Below, in pieces: positions 1 to 10,137 of a stretch of DNA of 64,000 nt; position 1 is the stretch's first letter; each line of letters opens with the position of its first letter. This DNA is from Pseudomonas putida (GTDB lineage: Bacteria; Pseudomonadota; Gammaproteobacteria; Pseudomonadales; Pseudomonadaceae): NCBI RefSeq assembly GCF_003228315.1, contig NZ_CP029693.1, forward strand, positions 1,240,001-1,304,000, read 5' to 3'. A model generated the notes under the pieces. The model was given only the letters and a program-made list of their open reading frames with translations, did no database searches and was not told the DNA's origin. A program made the translations under genes and the position numbers.

Positions 1-1
1 A

Positions 2-352
2 CCCGACGCCAACAGCCGCGCGGGGCGTGCCGACAAACGCATCCTGGAAACCGAGTGGCGAGTCGAATCGCTGCGTATTGCCCAGCAGATCCAGCAATAC
101 ACCCGGGAACGTGGTGTCGGTATCGTCGAGTTCGCCATTGCCTGGGTGCTGAACAACGCAGCCGTCACCTCGGCTATTGTTGGTCCGCGCACTGAAGAAC
201 AGTGGGATGCCTACACTAAGGCGCAGGCGGTGAAGATCACGGGCGAGGATGAGGCGTTCATTGACTCGCTGGTGACGCCGGGGCATGCGTCGACGCCGGG
301 GTTCAATGATGTGAGCCATTTCGTCTCCGGCCGTAAACCACATACCTTTTGA
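2..352 (+). CDS. Aldo/keto reductase, C-terminal part (5' end outside window)
   Basis: The reading frame is open from base 2 and ends at a TGA at 350-352, giving the last 116 or so residues of an NAD(P)H-dependent aldo/keto reductase. The segment with GIVEFAIAWVLNN and TSAIVGPRTEEQ matches the last strands and helices of the TIM barrel, where the family binds the 2'-phosphate of NADPH (the SAIVGPR stretch). The catalytic Asp/Tyr/Lys/His residues lie upstream and cannot be seen, so the substrate is unknown. It is followed by a REP pair and then rarD. Confidence 0.85.
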   Translation, partial: PDANSRAGRADKRILETEWRVESLRIAQQIQQYTRERGVGIVEFAIAWVLNNAAVTSAIVGPRTEEQWDAYTKAQAVKITGEDEAFIDSLVTPGHASTPGFNDVSHFVSGRKPHTF

Positions 353-369
353 AGAGATACACAAGACCA

Positions 370-454
370 CTGTAGGAGCGAGCCTGCTCGCGATGGAGTG
401 TCAGTCGACATTGATGTAGCTGACACACCATCGCGAGCAGGCTCGCTCCTACAG
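370..454. repeat. REP doublet 1
   Basis: Two inverted arms of 27 bases, 370-396 and 428-454, both carry GTAGGAGCGAGCCTGCTCGC and its complement. The loop contains a further inverted pair, GTGTCAG/CTGACAC. This is an extragenic palindromic element of the kind usually mobilised by RAYT transposases. No RAYT gene is present in the window. Confidence 0.9.
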
Positions 455-565
455 GGTTTTCGGGCGCGGCCCAAATGTTGAAAATTCCGATCATCCGGCC
501 AATATTCAGCACAAAAACCGCGTATCCTCCGCACCCCGTTTTACGTTCAACCTCGCGAGGAAAGC

Positions 566-1447
566 TTGTCTAAAGGTATTGCTCTATCGGTTTCAGCCTC
601 GACGCTGTTTGCCGTCATGTATTACTACACCTCGCTGCTCACCCCTTTGAGCGGCGTGGAGATTTTTGGTTGGCGCATGCTGCTGACCGTGCCCTGCATG
701 ACCGTGTTCATGGTGGTGTCCGGCGAATGGCGGCGTGCGATCGACCTTCTGCGCCGGGTGGCCGGTGAGCCAAAACTGATCGCGGCACTGATCCTTTCTT
801 CGGCATTGCTGGGCGTTCAACTCTGGCTGTTCATGTGGGCACCACTCAATGGCTACAGCCTCGACGTGTCGCTGGGCTATTTCCTGTTGCCGCTGGCGAT
901 GGTGCTGACCGGGCGTATCGCCTATGGCGAAAACCTCTCGTACCTGCAAAAGATTGCGGTGTTCTTCGCCTGCCTGGGCGTGATCAACGAGCTGTACCAG
1001 GTCGGCGGTTTTTCCTGGGCCACGCTGCTGGTGGTCATCGGCTATCCGCTGTACTTCGTGCTGCGTAAATGGCTGAAGACCGACAACCTTGGCGGTCTCT
1101 GGGTGGACATGACATTGATGTTGCCGGTCGCATACTGGTTCGTGCGCGGCGGTGAACAGGGTTTCGGCGTGTTCAATCAATACCCTGCCCTGGCGTGGCT
1201 GATCCCCTTGCTCGGCCTGATCAGTGCCTCGGCGCTGGTGGTCTATATCATCGCCAGCCGCTTGCTGCCGTTCAGCCTGTTCGGCTTGTTGAGTTACGTA
1301 GAGCCGGTGCTGTTGCTTGGCGTGGCGCTGTTGCTGGGGGAAAGCATCAAGGCCGGGGAATGGCTGACCTACATTCCGATCTGGCTGGCGGTGGTGGTGC
1401 TGGTGTTTGAGGGGTTCAAGCATTTGATGCGTCAGCGTCGCCCTTAA
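566..1447 (+). CDS. rarD: EamA-family transporter RarD
   Basis: This is a 293-residue drug/metabolite-transporter-superfamily membrane protein. It starts at TTG 566, behind the RBS-like CGAGG at 555-560. Roughly ten hydrophobic segments span the length, in two EamA halves. The opening (KGIALSVSASTLFAVMYYYTSLLTPLSGVEIFGWRML) is the RarD signature with its EIFGWR motif. The family was named from E. coli chloramphenicol sensitivity, but its natural substrate is not settled. It is a single gene between two REP doublets. Family is clear; function is not. Confidence 0.88.
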   Translation: MSKGIALSVSASTLFAVMYYYTSLLTPLSGVEIFGWRMLLTVPCMTVFMVVSGEWRRAIDLLRRVAGEPKLIAALILSSALLGVQLWLFMWAPLNGYSLDVSLGYFLLPLAMVLTGRIAYGENLSYLQKIAVFFACLGVINELYQVGGFSWATLLVVIGYPLYFVLRKWLKTDNLGGLWVDMTLMLPVAYWFVRGGEQGFGVFNQYPALAWLIPLLGLISASALVVYIIASRLLPFSLFGLLSYVEPVLLLGVALLLGESIKAGEWLTYIPIWLAVVVLVFEGFKHLMRQRRP

Positions 1448-1464
1448 TACATATACAAAACAAA

Positions 1465-1554
1465 TGTGGGAGCGAGCCTGCTCGCGATGAGGGCCTGACA
1501 TTCAACATCTCGGTTGACTGATCTGGCGCTATCGCGAGCAGGCTCGCTCCCACA
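1465..1554. repeat. REP doublet 2
   Basis: Inverted arms at 1465-1488 and 1531-1554 carry the GTGGGAGCGAGCCTGCTCGC variant (GTGGGAG in place of GTAGGAG). The element fills the space between the convergent ends of rarD and hpd. Confidence 0.9.
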
Positions 1555-1574
1555 GTTTTTAGCGGTAAATCGGA

Positions 1575-2651
1575 TCAGTCGGTGGACAGCACGCCACGAC
1601 GGACCTGATCACGCTCGATCGATTCGAACAATGCCTTGAAGTTACCTTCGCCGAAGCCATCATCACCCTTGCGCTGGATGAACTCGAAGAACACCGGCCC
1701 CATCAGGGTTTCCGAGAAGATCTGCAACAGCAGACGCTTGTCCCCCGCCTCGGACGAACCGTCCAGCAAGATGCCCCGCGCTTGCAGCTCGCCCACGGGC
1801 TCGCCGTGGTTCGGCAAACGGCCTTCGAGCATTTCGTAGTAGGTGTCGGGCGGCGCGGTCATGAAACGCATGCCGATGCTTTTCAGGTGGTCCCAGGTCT
1901 TGACCAGATCATCGGACAGGAACGCCACGTGCTGGATGCCCTCGCCGTTGAACTGCATCAGGAACTCTTCGATCTGCCCGGCGCCCTTGGACGACTCTTC
2001 GTTCAGCGGAATGCGGATCATGCCGTCCGGCGCGGTCATGGCCTTGGAAGTCAGGCCGGTGTACTCACCCTTGATGTCGAAGTAACGGATCTCGCGGAAG
2101 TTGAACAGCTTCTCGTAGAAATTCGCCCAGTAGGCCATGCGACCGCGGTACACGTTGTGGGTGAGGTGGTCGATGATCTTCAGACCGGCGCCGACCGGGT
2201 GGCGGTCTACGCCCTCGAGGTAAACGAAGTCGATGTCATAGATCGAGCTGCCTTCACCGAAACGGTCGATCAGGTACAGCGGCGCGCCACCGATGCCTTT
2301 GATCGCTGGCAGGTGCAGTTCCATCGGACCGGTTTCGATGTGGATGGGCTGGGCGCCGAGTTCGAGGGCGCGCTTGTAGGCTTTTTGCGAATCCTTGACG
2401 CGGAACGCCATGCCGCATACCGACGGGCCGTGCTCGGCGGCGAAGTACGAAGCGACGCTGTGGGGTTCGTTGTTGAGGATCAGGTTGATCGCGCCCTGGC
2501 GATACAGGTGCACGTCCTTGGAACGGTGGGTCGCGACCTTGGTGAAGCCCATGATCTCGAAGATCGGCTCCAGGGTGTTGGGGGTCGGCGATGCGAATTC
2601 GATGAACTCGAAGCCCATCAGGCCCATTGGGTTTTCGTATAAATCTGCCAT
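1575..2651 (-). CDS. hpd: 4-hydroxyphenylpyruvate dioxygenase
   Basis: A 358-residue cytosolic Fe(II) enzyme of tyrosine catabolism that converts 4-hydroxyphenylpyruvate to homogentisate. The protein starts at ATG 2651 ([16 protein letters not shown]); a possible start 33 bases upstream lacks the conserved beginning. A GAGG ribosome site lies about 8 bases before the ATG. The metal ligands are visible as His in DHLTHNV (about 161), His in GIQHVAF (about 240) and Glu in [10 protein letters not shown] (about 322). The C-terminal gating helix ([18 protein letters not shown]) is complete. No other homogentisate-pathway gene is adjacent. Confidence 0.97.
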   Translation of the reverse strand: MADLYENPMGLMGFEFIEFASPTPNTLEPIFEIMGFTKVATHRSKDVHLYRQGAINLILNNEPHSVASYFAAEHGPSVCGMAFRVKDSQKAYKRALELGAQPIHIETGPMELHLPAIKGIGGAPLYLIDRFGEGSSIYDIDFVYLEGVDRHPVGAGLKIIDHLTHNVYRGRMAYWANFYEKLFNFREIRYFDIKGEYTGLTSKAMTAPDGMIRIPLNEESSKGAGQIEEFLMQFNGEGIQHVAFLSDDLVKTWDHLKSIGMRFMTAPPDTYYEMLEGRLPNHGEPVGELQARGILLDGSSEAGDKRLLLQIFSETLMGPVFFEFIQRKGDDGFGEGNFKALFESIERDQVRRGVLSTD

Positions 2652-2877
2652 GGTTGGCGCCTCATCATTCTGCTCAATTAACAAAGGTTAGTGGCTGGAA
2701 ATGCTGAGACCGGTGGGTGGCGCGCAGGAAATGCCCCGCACGCTGCGGGCGAGGAAATCACCGTAGATCAATTGAAACCCTAATAACTTCATGGTCGACC
2801 CAAGGCTTTTGCGGGCGAAGCTTCTGTTGCCAGAAGACGTATTCTTGTATGCGTAACCTGATTCTACACAGCGTAAA

Positions 2878-3843
2878 TCAGTTTGTCCGCCTTCTGTATA
2901 AAATCCGCTTTTTCGCCACAGACGCAAGGGGTTTGTTGCAGAGAAAAATCCCCGCCAGAATCAGCCCTCCTCCCAGATACATCGCCGGTGTCAGCTGTTC
3001 ATCCAGCAGCAGCGCGCCGAGGATTACGGCGGTCAGCGGGTTCAGGGCGATGAACACTCCGGAGCGGGTCGCACCGATTTTGCGGATGCCGTCGTAATAA
3101 CCGATGTAGGCCAGTGCTGATCCCAACACGCCCAGGTACAACAGGCTCAGCCACTGTTGCGGACCGAGGCTGGCGAGTGCGTTCAGGCTCAGCTCACCGC
3201 GAATCGCAGTGGTGGCCCACAGCATCAAGGTGCCCAGCAGAATCGACCAGGTCACCGTTTGCACGGGCCCAAGGCTTTGATTCAGCTCTCGGGAAAACAG
3301 TGAATAAACGCCCCAGCCGAGCACGCAACCGAAAATCAGCAGATCACCGATCCAGGCCTCGGCGTTGCCAACCAGTAAATGCGGAGTGCGACTGACGATC
3401 ACCAGGCTGGTACCAGCAATGCAGATTGCGATGCCAACAACTTTCGCCCGACTCAGGCGCTCCTTGAACAGCAGCCATGAGGCCAGCCCGATGACGGCCG
3501 GATTCAGCGCCACGATCAGCGATGCCCGCGATGCGTTGATGTAATGCAGGCCATAAAAGAAACAGAGGTTGTAAAAGAAGATCCCGAAGAATCCCAGGAG
3601 CGCCAGTTGCAGCCATTGCCGAGGACTGGGCCGGGTCAGTGGCACGCGAGCCATCAGCAAAAACAGCAGCAAAGCCACGCTGGCCAGCAGAAATCGCAGG
3701 CTGGCGGCAAGCAGCGGACTGAGAGTGTCGGCCAGGAACCGCCCAGCCACGAAAGTGCCGCCCCAAATCATGGTGACCGCCGCCAGCTTCAGATAAACCG
3801 GCACATCAGAGGAGTGGGCCTTGCACTGTTCACATGTAGTCAT
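2878..3843 (-). CDS. EamA-family (DMT) exporter
   Basis: A 321-residue inner-membrane protein with about ten hydrophobic segments in two EamA repeats (MIWGGTFVAGRFLADTLSP at the start of the first, LGSALAYIGYYDGIRKIGATRSG in the second). The short N-terminal tail has a CEQC pair, and the C-terminus is basic and cytoplasmic. It diverges from a LysR regulator with 78 bases between start codons, the usual layout in which the regulator controls the exporter. The substrate cannot be inferred; amino acids or related metabolites are common for the family. Confidence 0.85.
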   Translation of the reverse strand: MTTCEQCKAHSSDVPVYLKLAAVTMIWGGTFVAGRFLADTLSPLLAASLRFLLASVALLLFLLMARVPLTRPSPRQWLQLALLGFFGIFFYNLCFFYGLHYINASRASLIVALNPAVIGLASWLLFKERLSRAKVVGIAICIAGTSLVIVSRTPHLLVGNAEAWIGDLLIFGCVLGWGVYSLFSRELNQSLGPVQTVTWSILLGTLMLWATTAIRGELSLNALASLGPQQWLSLLYLGVLGSALAYIGYYDGIRKIGATRSGVFIALNPLTAVILGALLLDEQLTPAMYLGGGLILAGIFLCNKPLASVAKKRILYRRRTN

Positions 3844-3921
3844 ATGTCCCCGACATGGAATTTCTGTTGGATGACGTATGATTTGACTAATACCTAGTCA
3901 TCGTAAAATGAGTAAACACTC

Positions 3922-4794
3922 ATGACCCTCACTCAACTGGAGATTTTCTCCACCGTCGCCGAGCTGAACGGCTTCACGGCAGCGGCCCATCGCCTGGGTA
4001 TCAGCCAGTCCGCGGTATCCCATGCGTTGAAATCGCTGGAGCGGGAATTGGGCGTCGAACTGCTTCGGCGCCATCAGACGCAGGTTGAACTCAGCGATAT
4101 CGGTCAACAGCTTCTGCTGCGCGCCCGGGCCATGCTCGGCCTGGCCAACACCTTGCGCCAGGAAGCGGCGGATGCCCGGGGCATGAAGCGCGGGACCTTG
4201 CGCATCGGCTCGTTCGGCCCCACCTCGTCGATCAAATTGCTGCCATTGATCCTCAAGCAGTACCGCGCAGTTCATCCGGGTATCGAGGTGCATATCGATG
4301 AAGGTCCGGACCGGCAGGTGATCCAGTGGCTGCAGGAGCGACGGATTGATATCGGTTTCGTAGTGCTGCCTGACGAACGTTTCGACACGGTTGCGTTGCT
4401 CGAAGATCAGATGGTCGCGCTGCTGCCCGTCAATCACCCCCTGACGAACCGCGACAGCGTGAGTCTGAATGACTTGTGCGACGACCCGTTTGTCCTGACC
4501 GAAGCGGGTTCGTCGGAACTGGTGTCACGGATGTTTCATGGCGCCCGGTTGAGCCCCAACATCCGCTTTCGCTGCTCGCAATTGCTAAGCACCCTGGACA
4601 CCGTGGGTCGCGGCGATGCCTTGACCGTGGTGGCCGAAAGTTCGTTGCCTGCGCACGACGACAACCGCTACGTGAAAAAACCTTTATTGCCCGTAGTTGT
4701 CCGACAAGTCGGCCTGGCGGTGCTCGACCAGCGTCAGGCATCGCCGGCAGCCCTGGCCTTCATCAAACTCGCACAACGGCTTGACTATCGATGA
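3922..4794 (+). CDS. LysR-family transcriptional regulator
   Basis: A 290-residue regulator. The N-terminal winged helix-turn-helix (residues about 1-60: LEIFSTVAELNGFTAAA, ISQSAVSHALKSLERELG) is canonical, and the rest is a periplasmic-binding-protein-like effector domain (TLRIGSFGPTSSIKLLPLIL onward). It diverges from the EamA exporter. The shared 78-base gap is short and AT-rich, so one operator could serve both promoters. The effector is unknown. Confidence 0.9.
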   Translation: MTLTQLEIFSTVAELNGFTAAAHRLGISQSAVSHALKSLERELGVELLRRHQTQVELSDIGQQLLLRARAMLGLANTLRQEAADARGMKRGTLRIGSFGPTSSIKLLPLILKQYRAVHPGIEVHIDEGPDRQVIQWLQERRIDIGFVVLPDERFDTVALLEDQMVALLPVNHPLTNRDSVSLNDLCDDPFVLTEAGSSELVSRMFHGARLSPNIRFRCSQLLSTLDTVGRGDALTVVAESSLPAHDDNRYVKKPLLPVVVRQVGLAVLDQRQASPAALAFIKLAQRLDYR

Positions 4795-4906
4795 ACGGCA
4801 TAAGTACTCGCGGCCAACTATCATGGCTCCAGTCTGATCTCTTCTTGGAGGGCGTTTATCGCCGCCAGCATTTGAGAGCCCTACCTCTTCGCTACAGGTT
4901 TCACAG

Positions 4907-6439
4907 ATGCCACTGAAGGTAAAAACCCGCAAACGCGGTATCAGGACGGCGGTAACCCTCGCCAGTGGATTGCTCCCGATCGTGCTCGGCGTCGTCATTC
5001 TCTATGTACAGGCCGAGCGGGCACTCAAGCAAAGCGCTGAACAAACGGCCGAAGAAGCGCTTCAACAGTTTGAACTGATGCTGGATAACACCGCACAAGC
5101 CGCTCGCGATTTACTTCCGCTGGCGGGACAACCTTGTATTGACGTTAATCTTGCCTTGCGTGAACAAGTCACGCGGCGGCCTTTCGTTCGATCTACCAAT
5201 TTATTGTGGGGCGACACCAATTATTGCAGTTCCCTGTTTGGTGATATTCACGAAAAGATCGCCCCCGGAGACTATGACGGTGGTCGACTGTTGCTGATGA
5301 AGGGCAATCCGGTCACACCGGATACCGCATTGCTGGTCTATCGACTGAGCGAAGGCAAACGTGGCGCGCTGAGCACTCTGGACGGGTTTCATCTGAGTAA
5401 TGTGCTGCGCTTGATCGGCAGCCATACTTTGCTGGTGCTGCAAGTCGGCCCCAATTGGTTAGACGCTGACAACCAGTTTCATCAAGGCGCCCTGCCTGAC
5501 TATCCGGTGGCGCCAATCAAACTCGACTCTTCACGCTATGCCTTTGGCGTAAAAGCCGGTTTTCCTGAAGGCGAAACCTGGCGCTACATGAGCAGCGAAT
5601 ATCCGGCCCTGTTCAGCCTGCTGATATTCTTCGGTGCGGTGTCCGCGCTTATCGGACATGTTCTGCAAAGGCGCTCAACTTCCCCGACCCATGAAATGAA
5701 ACGTGCAATGGAAGCAATGGAGTTCGTCCCCTACTTCCAGGCGGTGGTGCATGGCGACAGTAAAAAAATATCGGGGGTCGAGGTGCTGATGCGCTGGAAT
5801 CATCCGAAAGAAGGCCTGGTACGCCCCGATCTGTTCATACCCTTTGCCGAACACTCCGGACTGATCGTGCCGATGACTCGTTCATTGATGCAGCAGACCG
5901 CCGCCCTGCTCGCGCCGCTGTCCGCATCATTCAATGAGCCCTTTCATATCGGCATCAACATCACCGCGAGCCATTGCCAGGACCTGGAGCTGGTGGAGGA
6001 CTGCCGGGAGTTCCTTGCGGCTTTCGCGCCCGACTCCATACATCTGGTGCTTGAGCTGACCGAACGCGAACTGATCGAGCCCACTGCCCTCACCCATCAA
6101 CTGTTCGAGCAATTACATGAACTTGGGGTAAAGATCGCCATTGACGACTTCGGCACCGGCCATTCCAGTCTTGGCTATTTGCGTCAGTTCAATGTGGACT
6201 TCCTGAAAATCGACCAGAGCTTCGTTGCGATGATTGGCGTGGACGCCTTGTCCAGCCATATTCTGGATACCATCATCGAACTCGCGGTGAAGCTCGATCT
6301 GGCCATGGTTGCCGAGGGTGTGGAGACTCAGGAACAAAGTGATTACCTGACCGCGCATAACGTTAACTTCCAGCAAGGCTATCTGTTCGGCCGACCGATG
6401 CCTGGCGCTGAGTTCATTAGTGCATTAAGTGTCGATTAA
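4907..6439 (+). CDS. c-di-GMP phosphodiesterase, CSS-motif sensor plus EAL domain
   Basis: A 510-residue membrane protein. A first transmembrane helix (about residues 15-35) leads into a periplasmic domain with the CSS motif (NYCSSLFGD, about residue 105), a second helix (about 228-250) follows, then a cytoplasmic EAL domain. The EAL motif reads EVLMRW. The catalytic acids are kept in LELTERE, AIDDFGTGHSS, FLKIDQSF and VAEGVE, so an active phosphodiesterase is expected. In E. coli relatives the CSS cysteines respond to redox state through DsbA/DsbB. There is no GGDEF domain. Monocistronic. Confidence 0.93.
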   Translation: MPLKVKTRKRGIRTAVTLASGLLPIVLGVVILYVQAERALKQSAEQTAEEALQQFELMLDNTAQAARDLLPLAGQPCIDVNLALREQVTRRPFVRSTNLLWGDTNYCSSLFGDIHEKIAPGDYDGGRLLLMKGNPVTPDTALLVYRLSEGKRGALSTLDGFHLSNVLRLIGSHTLLVLQVGPNWLDADNQFHQGALPDYPVAPIKLDSSRYAFGVKAGFPEGETWRYMSSEYPALFSLLIFFGAVSALIGHVLQRRSTSPTHEMKRAMEAMEFVPYFQAVVHGDSKKISGVEVLMRWNHPKEGLVRPDLFIPFAEHSGLIVPMTRSLMQQTAALLAPLSASFNEPFHIGINITASHCQDLELVEDCREFLAAFAPDSIHLVLELTERELIEPTALTHQLFEQLHELGVKIAIDDFGTGHSSLGYLRQFNVDFLKIDQSFVAMIGVDALSSHILDTIIELAVKLDLAMVAEGVETQEQSDYLTAHNVNFQQGYLFGRPMPGAEFISALSVD

Positions 6440-6675
6440 GCGATGCTTTGAACCGACGAAACCACCATAAAACGCACCAAACCGAATCAAAATACTGCGC
6501 CTTGTTACATGAAAAAAAAGACATGATTTACTCTTGGCTCATTAACTACTACAATTTTTCCATGCCTGCGGTAATTTGGCAGGTGAGCCACTAATCACCG
6601 AGTCGCTTCAAGGCTCTTGGCTTATAGCTTTGTTTGCGGTTGGTTTCAGCCAAACACACTATTGGAGTAAAGATA

Positions 6676-7041
6676 TTGTCCAGACTCGCTGAATTTCGTG
6701 CAGCTGAAAAGGCCCTTCAAGAACAGCTCAAGCAGCTTGAATCCCTGAAGAATGATGCCGGGCTCAAGAAAGAAATCGAATTCGAAGAAAAGCTCCAGGG
6801 GCTGATGAAAACCTACGGCAAGAGCCTGCGCGACATCATCGCCATTCTCGATCCGAACCCGGCGAAATCCGGCCTGCAACAGGCCGCAGCGCCTAAAACC
6901 CGTCGCGCTCGCGTGGTCAAGGTTTATCAGAACCCACACACCGGGGAACTGATTGAAACCAAGGGCGGCAACCATCGCGGCCTCAAAGCATGGAAGGAAC
7001 AATACGGTGCCAGCACCGTTGATTCCTGGTTGCGCGGCTAA
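6676..7041 (+). CDS. MvaT/MvaU-family xenogeneic silencer (MvaV-like)
   Basis: A 121-residue H-NS-type nucleoid protein of Pseudomonas. The start is TTG 6676 (MSRLAEFRAAEKAL), with GGAG 8 bases upstream; an in-frame ATG at 6634 adds 14 residues not found in the family. The N-terminal half (about 1-60) is the coiled-coil oligomerisation region. The C-terminal half holds the AT-hook-like DNA-binding region (KGGNHRGLKAWKEQYG). It is preceded by 236 AT-rich bases, as expected for a self-silencing gene, and followed by a strong terminator. It is a candidate silencer of the AT-rich accessory genes near 32-36 kb. Confidence 0.9.
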   Translation: MSRLAEFRAAEKALQEQLKQLESLKNDAGLKKEIEFEEKLQGLMKTYGKSLRDIIAILDPNPAKSGLQQAAAPKTRRARVVKVYQNPHTGELIETKGGNHRGLKAWKEQYGASTVDSWLRG

Positions 7042-7059
7042 GCCCTCACGTTATAAAAA

Positions 7060-7083
7060 AGCCCTGCGAATGCAGGGCTTTTT
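7060..7083 (+). terminator. Rho-independent terminator after the MvaV-like gene
   Basis: The stem AGCCCTGC/GCAGGGCT (7060-7067 with 7072-7079) has a GAAT loop and is followed by a T run. Confidence 0.9.
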
Positions 7084-7216
7084 CATGAATATCATACAAA
7101 CGCAACGATATTGGCCGATCAACTCGCTACTTGCCGATTAACTTTGTGCTTAATCCATTTGGGTATCTAAACATTTCCAGCCCAGCGCAAAGCCTGCAGC
7201 TACTAAAGTCTTCAAA

Positions 7217-7753
7217 CTAAAGTTTCAAAGCATTACGAGCCGTTTCTATTTCATCCTGACTCGCCTTATAAGCCTCAGCCTGCCCCGCGTAGGAAAGAAC
7301 GTAGGCTTTATCGGCGTCGACCGCAGCCACCAAAGTTTGCGACAGCACATGACGTCCGTTCTGCGTGATGGTGCAAGTGGTTTCCAGTGCCGATAAACGG
7401 CTCAAGGTCGCTGAATGAATACGATTGCACACGCTTTGATAGCCGCCCTGGAAAAAGTCTTTTTGCACTGACTTGCGCATTTCCAGCAGCACGCCTTCAA
7501 GATTCACCTGATGCCCACTTTGCACCTCGGATATGGTCAACTCCATAACCATCACCGGCGTACCACTTTGATCGTTTTTAACTGCCCGCTGGCGCGAGAC
7601 ACCGGAGGCGGCATTGTCTTGCGCAATATCTTCCACCTGCCAGCCGGCAGGCCAGGTCATGACCGGAGTCTCGGCGTGGGCACTGGCCGCTGCGAACAGC
7701 ACGCCCATGAGAGTCAAAACCGATGGAGCGAATCGAATCATTGCAATGAACAC
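7217..7753 (-). CDS. Secreted protein, DUF4946-like
   Basis: A 174-178 residue exported protein. The hydrophobic signal peptide (MIRFAPSVLTLMGVLFAAASAHA) has an AHA-ET cleavage site. The start is ambiguous between GTG 7753 and ATG 7741; the latter gives the more normal signal peptide. The mature part (TWPAGWQVEDIAQ..., two cysteines, mixed alpha/beta) looks like the Pseudomonas family I recall as DUF4946, of unknown function. It is convergent with the MvaV-like gene and divergent from gloA. Confidence 0.75.
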   Translation of the reverse strand: MFIAMIRFAPSVLTLMGVLFAAASAHAETPVMTWPAGWQVEDIAQDNAASGVSRQRAVKNDQSGTPVMVMELTISEVQSGHQVNLEGVLLEMRKSVQKDFFQGGYQSVCNRIHSATLSRLSALETTCTITQNGRHVLSQTLVAAVDADKAYVLSYAGQAEAYKASQDEIETARNALKL

Positions 7754-7886
7754 TCAGCTATTGAACCCTGAAGTCTGAGCCCCGACCGGCTGTCAGGCAA
7801 TAGACGACGGTTTGGGTTTGGTGATGTCCCACGCCTTGCGTATCATTGTCGCCATTCAATCGCCCCGCTTATTTTCCGGAGGGCCC

Positions 7887-8408
7887 ATGAGCCTGCACGA
7901 ACTGAACACCTTCCCCGGCGTCACCGCACAGCCTGACAACGCCACCCAGAAATTCGTCTTCAACCACACCATGCTGCGGGTCAAGGACATCACCAAATCC
8001 CTGGATTTCTACACACGCATCCTTGGTTTTACCCTGGTGGAAAAACGCGATTTCCCGGAAGCCGAATTCAGCCTGTACTTCCTGGCACTGGTCGACAAGA
8101 CCCAGATCCCGGCTGACGCTGCTGCCCGCACCGAATGGATGAAATCGATCCCCGGCATTCTCGAGCTGACCCATAACCACGGCACCGAGAACGACCCGGA
8201 CTTCGCCTACCATAACGGCAACACCGACCCGCGCGGCTTTGGTCATATCTGCATTTCCGTGCCGGACGTCGTGGCTGCCTGCGAGCGCTTTGAAGCATTG
8301 GGCTGTGACTTCCAGAAACGCCTGAGCGACGGTCGCATGAAGAGCCTGGCGTTCATCAAGGACCCGGATGGCTACTGGGTCGAGATCATCCAGCCCGCAC
8401 CGCTCTGA
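7887..8408 (+). CDS. gloA: Lactoylglutathione lyase (glyoxalase I)
   Basis: A 173-residue cytosolic metalloenzyme that converts the methylglyoxal-glutathione hemithioacetal to S-lactoylglutathione. The start is ATG 7887 behind CCGGAGGG; an in-frame ATG at 7812 would add residues outside the family. Motifs seen are [24 protein letters not shown] (metal His in NHTMLRV), [21 protein letters not shown] and [11 protein letters not shown] (metal Glu). The length and insertions fit the longer Zn-type enzyme found in Pseudomonas. It is followed by a REP doublet. Confidence 0.95.
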   Translation: MSLHELNTFPGVTAQPDNATQKFVFNHTMLRVKDITKSLDFYTRILGFTLVEKRDFPEAEFSLYFLALVDKTQIPADAAARTEWMKSIPGILELTHNHGTENDPDFAYHNGNTDPRGFGHICISVPDVVAACERFEALGCDFQKRLSDGRMKSLAFIKDPDGYWVEIIQPAPL

Positions 8409-8415
8409 GACCTCA

Positions 8416-8504
8416 TGTAGGAGCGAGCCTGCTCGCGATCGCGGTATATCAGCCACCACAGTAGTGAATGACACACCGCCATCGCGAGCAGGCTCGCTCC
8501 TACA
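8416..8504. repeat. REP doublet 3
   Basis: Inverted arms at 8416-8439 and 8481-8504 carry the GTAGGAGCGAGC core. It lies between gloA and a bidirectional terminator. Confidence 0.9.
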
Positions 8505-8517
8505 TTTTGGCCTGCAC

Positions 8518-8559
8518 AAAACACAAAACCCCGTGATCGCTCACGGGGTTTTGTGTTTT
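8518..8559. terminator. Bidirectional terminator between gloA and ahpF
   Basis: A perfect 19-base stem (8518-8536 with 8541-8559) closes on a TCGC loop. The A-rich and T-rich ends are symmetric, so it can end the convergent gloA and ahpF transcripts. Confidence 0.92.
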
Positions 8560-8571
8560 CAGGTCTGGCGC

Positions 8572-10137
8572 TTATGCCGGGGCCGAAGTCCGAATCAGAT
8601 GATCGAATGCGCTCAGGGAAGCCTTGGCGCCCTCGCCCACTGCGATCACGATCTGCTTGTACGGCACGGTGGTCACGTCACCGGCGGCGAACACGCCCGG
8701 CAGCGAAGTCTCGCCACGGGCATCGACGATGATCTCGCCACGGGGCGACAACTCGACAGTGCCCTTGAGCCAGTCGGTGTTGGGCAGCAAACCGATCTGC
8801 ACGAAGATGCCTTCGAGGTTGATCGTCTTGAACTCGCCTGAATCGCGATCCTTGTAGACCAGGCCATTCACCTTCTCACCATCACCCTTCACTTCGCTGG
8901 TCAGTGCGCTGGTGATCACATCGACGTTGGGCAGGCTGAACAGTTTGCGTTGCAGCACCGCATCGGCGCGCAGCTTACTGTCGAATTCCAGCAGCGTGAC
9001 GTGGCTGACGATACCCGCCAGGTCGATCGCCGCTTCAACCCCGGAGTTACCGCCGCCGATAACCGCAACCCGCTTGCCCTTGAACAACGGGCCGTCGCAG
9101 TGCGGGCAGAAACACACGCCTTTGGCCTTGTATTCCTGCTCGCCCGGCACGCCCATTTCGCGCCAGCGGGCGCCGGTGGCGAGAATCAATGCCTTGGTTT
9201 TCAGGCTGGCGCCGCTTTCGAAACGAACTTCGTGCAACTCTCCGGGGTTCTTCGCCGGGATCAACGAAGTGGCCCGTTGCAGATTCATGATGTCGACGTC
9301 GTATTGCTTGACGTGCTCTTCCAGCGCGCTGGCCAGTTTCGGCCCTTCGGTTTCCTGCACGGAGATGAAGTTCTCGATGGCCATGGTGTCGAGCACCTGC
9401 CCACCAAAACGCTCAGCCGCGACACCGGTGCGAATGCCTTTACGCGCAGCGTAGATCGCCGCCGAAGCACCGGCCGGGCCACCGCCCACCACCAGCACGT
9501 CAAACGCTTGCTTGGCGCTGATTTTCTCGGCCTGGCGCTCAGCGCCACTGGTGTCAATCTTGGCGAGGATTTCTTCCAGGCCCATGCGCCCCTGACCGAA
9601 CACTTCGCCGTTGAGGTAGATACTTGGCACAGCCATGATCTTGCGCTCATCGACTTCGGCCTGGAACAGAGCGCCGTCGATGGCGACGTGGCGAATGTTC
9701 GGGTTGAGTACCGCCATCAGATTCAGCGCCTGGACCACGTCCGGGCAGTTCTGGCAGGACAGCGAGAAGTAGGTCTCGAAGCTGAACTCGCCTTTGAGCG
9801 AGCGGATCTGTTCGATCACTTCCGCACTGGCTTTCGAAGGGTGGCCGCCGACTTGCAGCAGGGCCAGCACCAGCGATGTGAACTCGTGCCCCATCGGGAT
9901 GCCGGCGAAACGCAGGCTGATGTCCTGACCGGGTCGATTGATCGAGAACGATGGCTTGCGTGCGTCTTCACCGTTGTCGAGCAAAGTAATCTGGGTGGAA
10001 AGACTGGCAACGTCTTTCAACAGTTCGAGCAATTCCCGGGATTTCGCACCGTCGTCGAGAGAAGCAACGATCTCGATCGGTTGGGTGACCCGTTCCAGGT
10101 ACGATTTCAACTGGGCTTTAAGATTGGCGTCCAACAT
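8572..10137 (-). CDS. ahpF: Alkyl hydroperoxide reductase subunit F
   Basis: A 521-residue flavoprotein disulfide reductase that passes electrons from NADH to AhpC. The N-terminal domain is a tandem thioredoxin fold with the redox pair in SCQNCPDVV (about residues 128-131). The remainder is thioredoxin-reductase-like: FAD motif [19 protein letters not shown] (about 215), redox pair in [12 protein letters not shown] motif [17 protein letters not shown], and a final AAGDVT. Length is standard. It follows ahpC on the same strand, but a terminator separates them, so it probably has its own promoter. Confidence 0.97.
   Translation of the reverse strand: MLDANLKAQLKSYLERVTQPIEIVASLDDGAKSRELLELLKDVASLSTQITLLDNGEDARKPSFSINRPGQDISLRFAGIPMGHEFTSLVLALLQVGGHPSKASAEVIEQIRSLKGEFSFETYFSLSCQNCPDVVQALNLMAVLNPNIRHVAIDGALFQAEVDERKIMAVPSIYLNGEVFGQGRMGLEEILAKIDTSGAERQAEKISAKQAFDVLVVGGGPAGASAAIYAARKGIRTGVAAERFGGQVLDTMAIENFISVQETEGPKLASALEEHVKQYDVDIMNLQRATSLIPAKNPGELHEVRFESGASLKTKALILATGARWREMGVPGEQEYKAKGVCFCPHCDGPLFKGKRVAVIGGGNSGVEAAIDLAGIVSHVTLLEFDSKLRADAVLQRKLFSLPNVDVITSALTSEVKGDGEKVNGLVYKDRDSGEFKTINLEGIFVQIGLLPNTDWLKGTVELSPRGEIIVDARGETSLPGVFAAGDVTTVPYKQIVIAVGEGAKASLSAFDHLIRTSAPA

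Noticed and set aside
593..1501. 302-residue minus-strand frame rich in His and Gln
   Set aside because: It is opposite rarD and starts in a REP arm. The His/Gln-rich composition is typical of antisense reading of membrane-protein genes.
566..3843. rarD and the second EamA transporter as one functional system
   Set aside because: They belong to the same superfamily, but are on opposite strands, separated by hpd and a REP, and differ in sequence.
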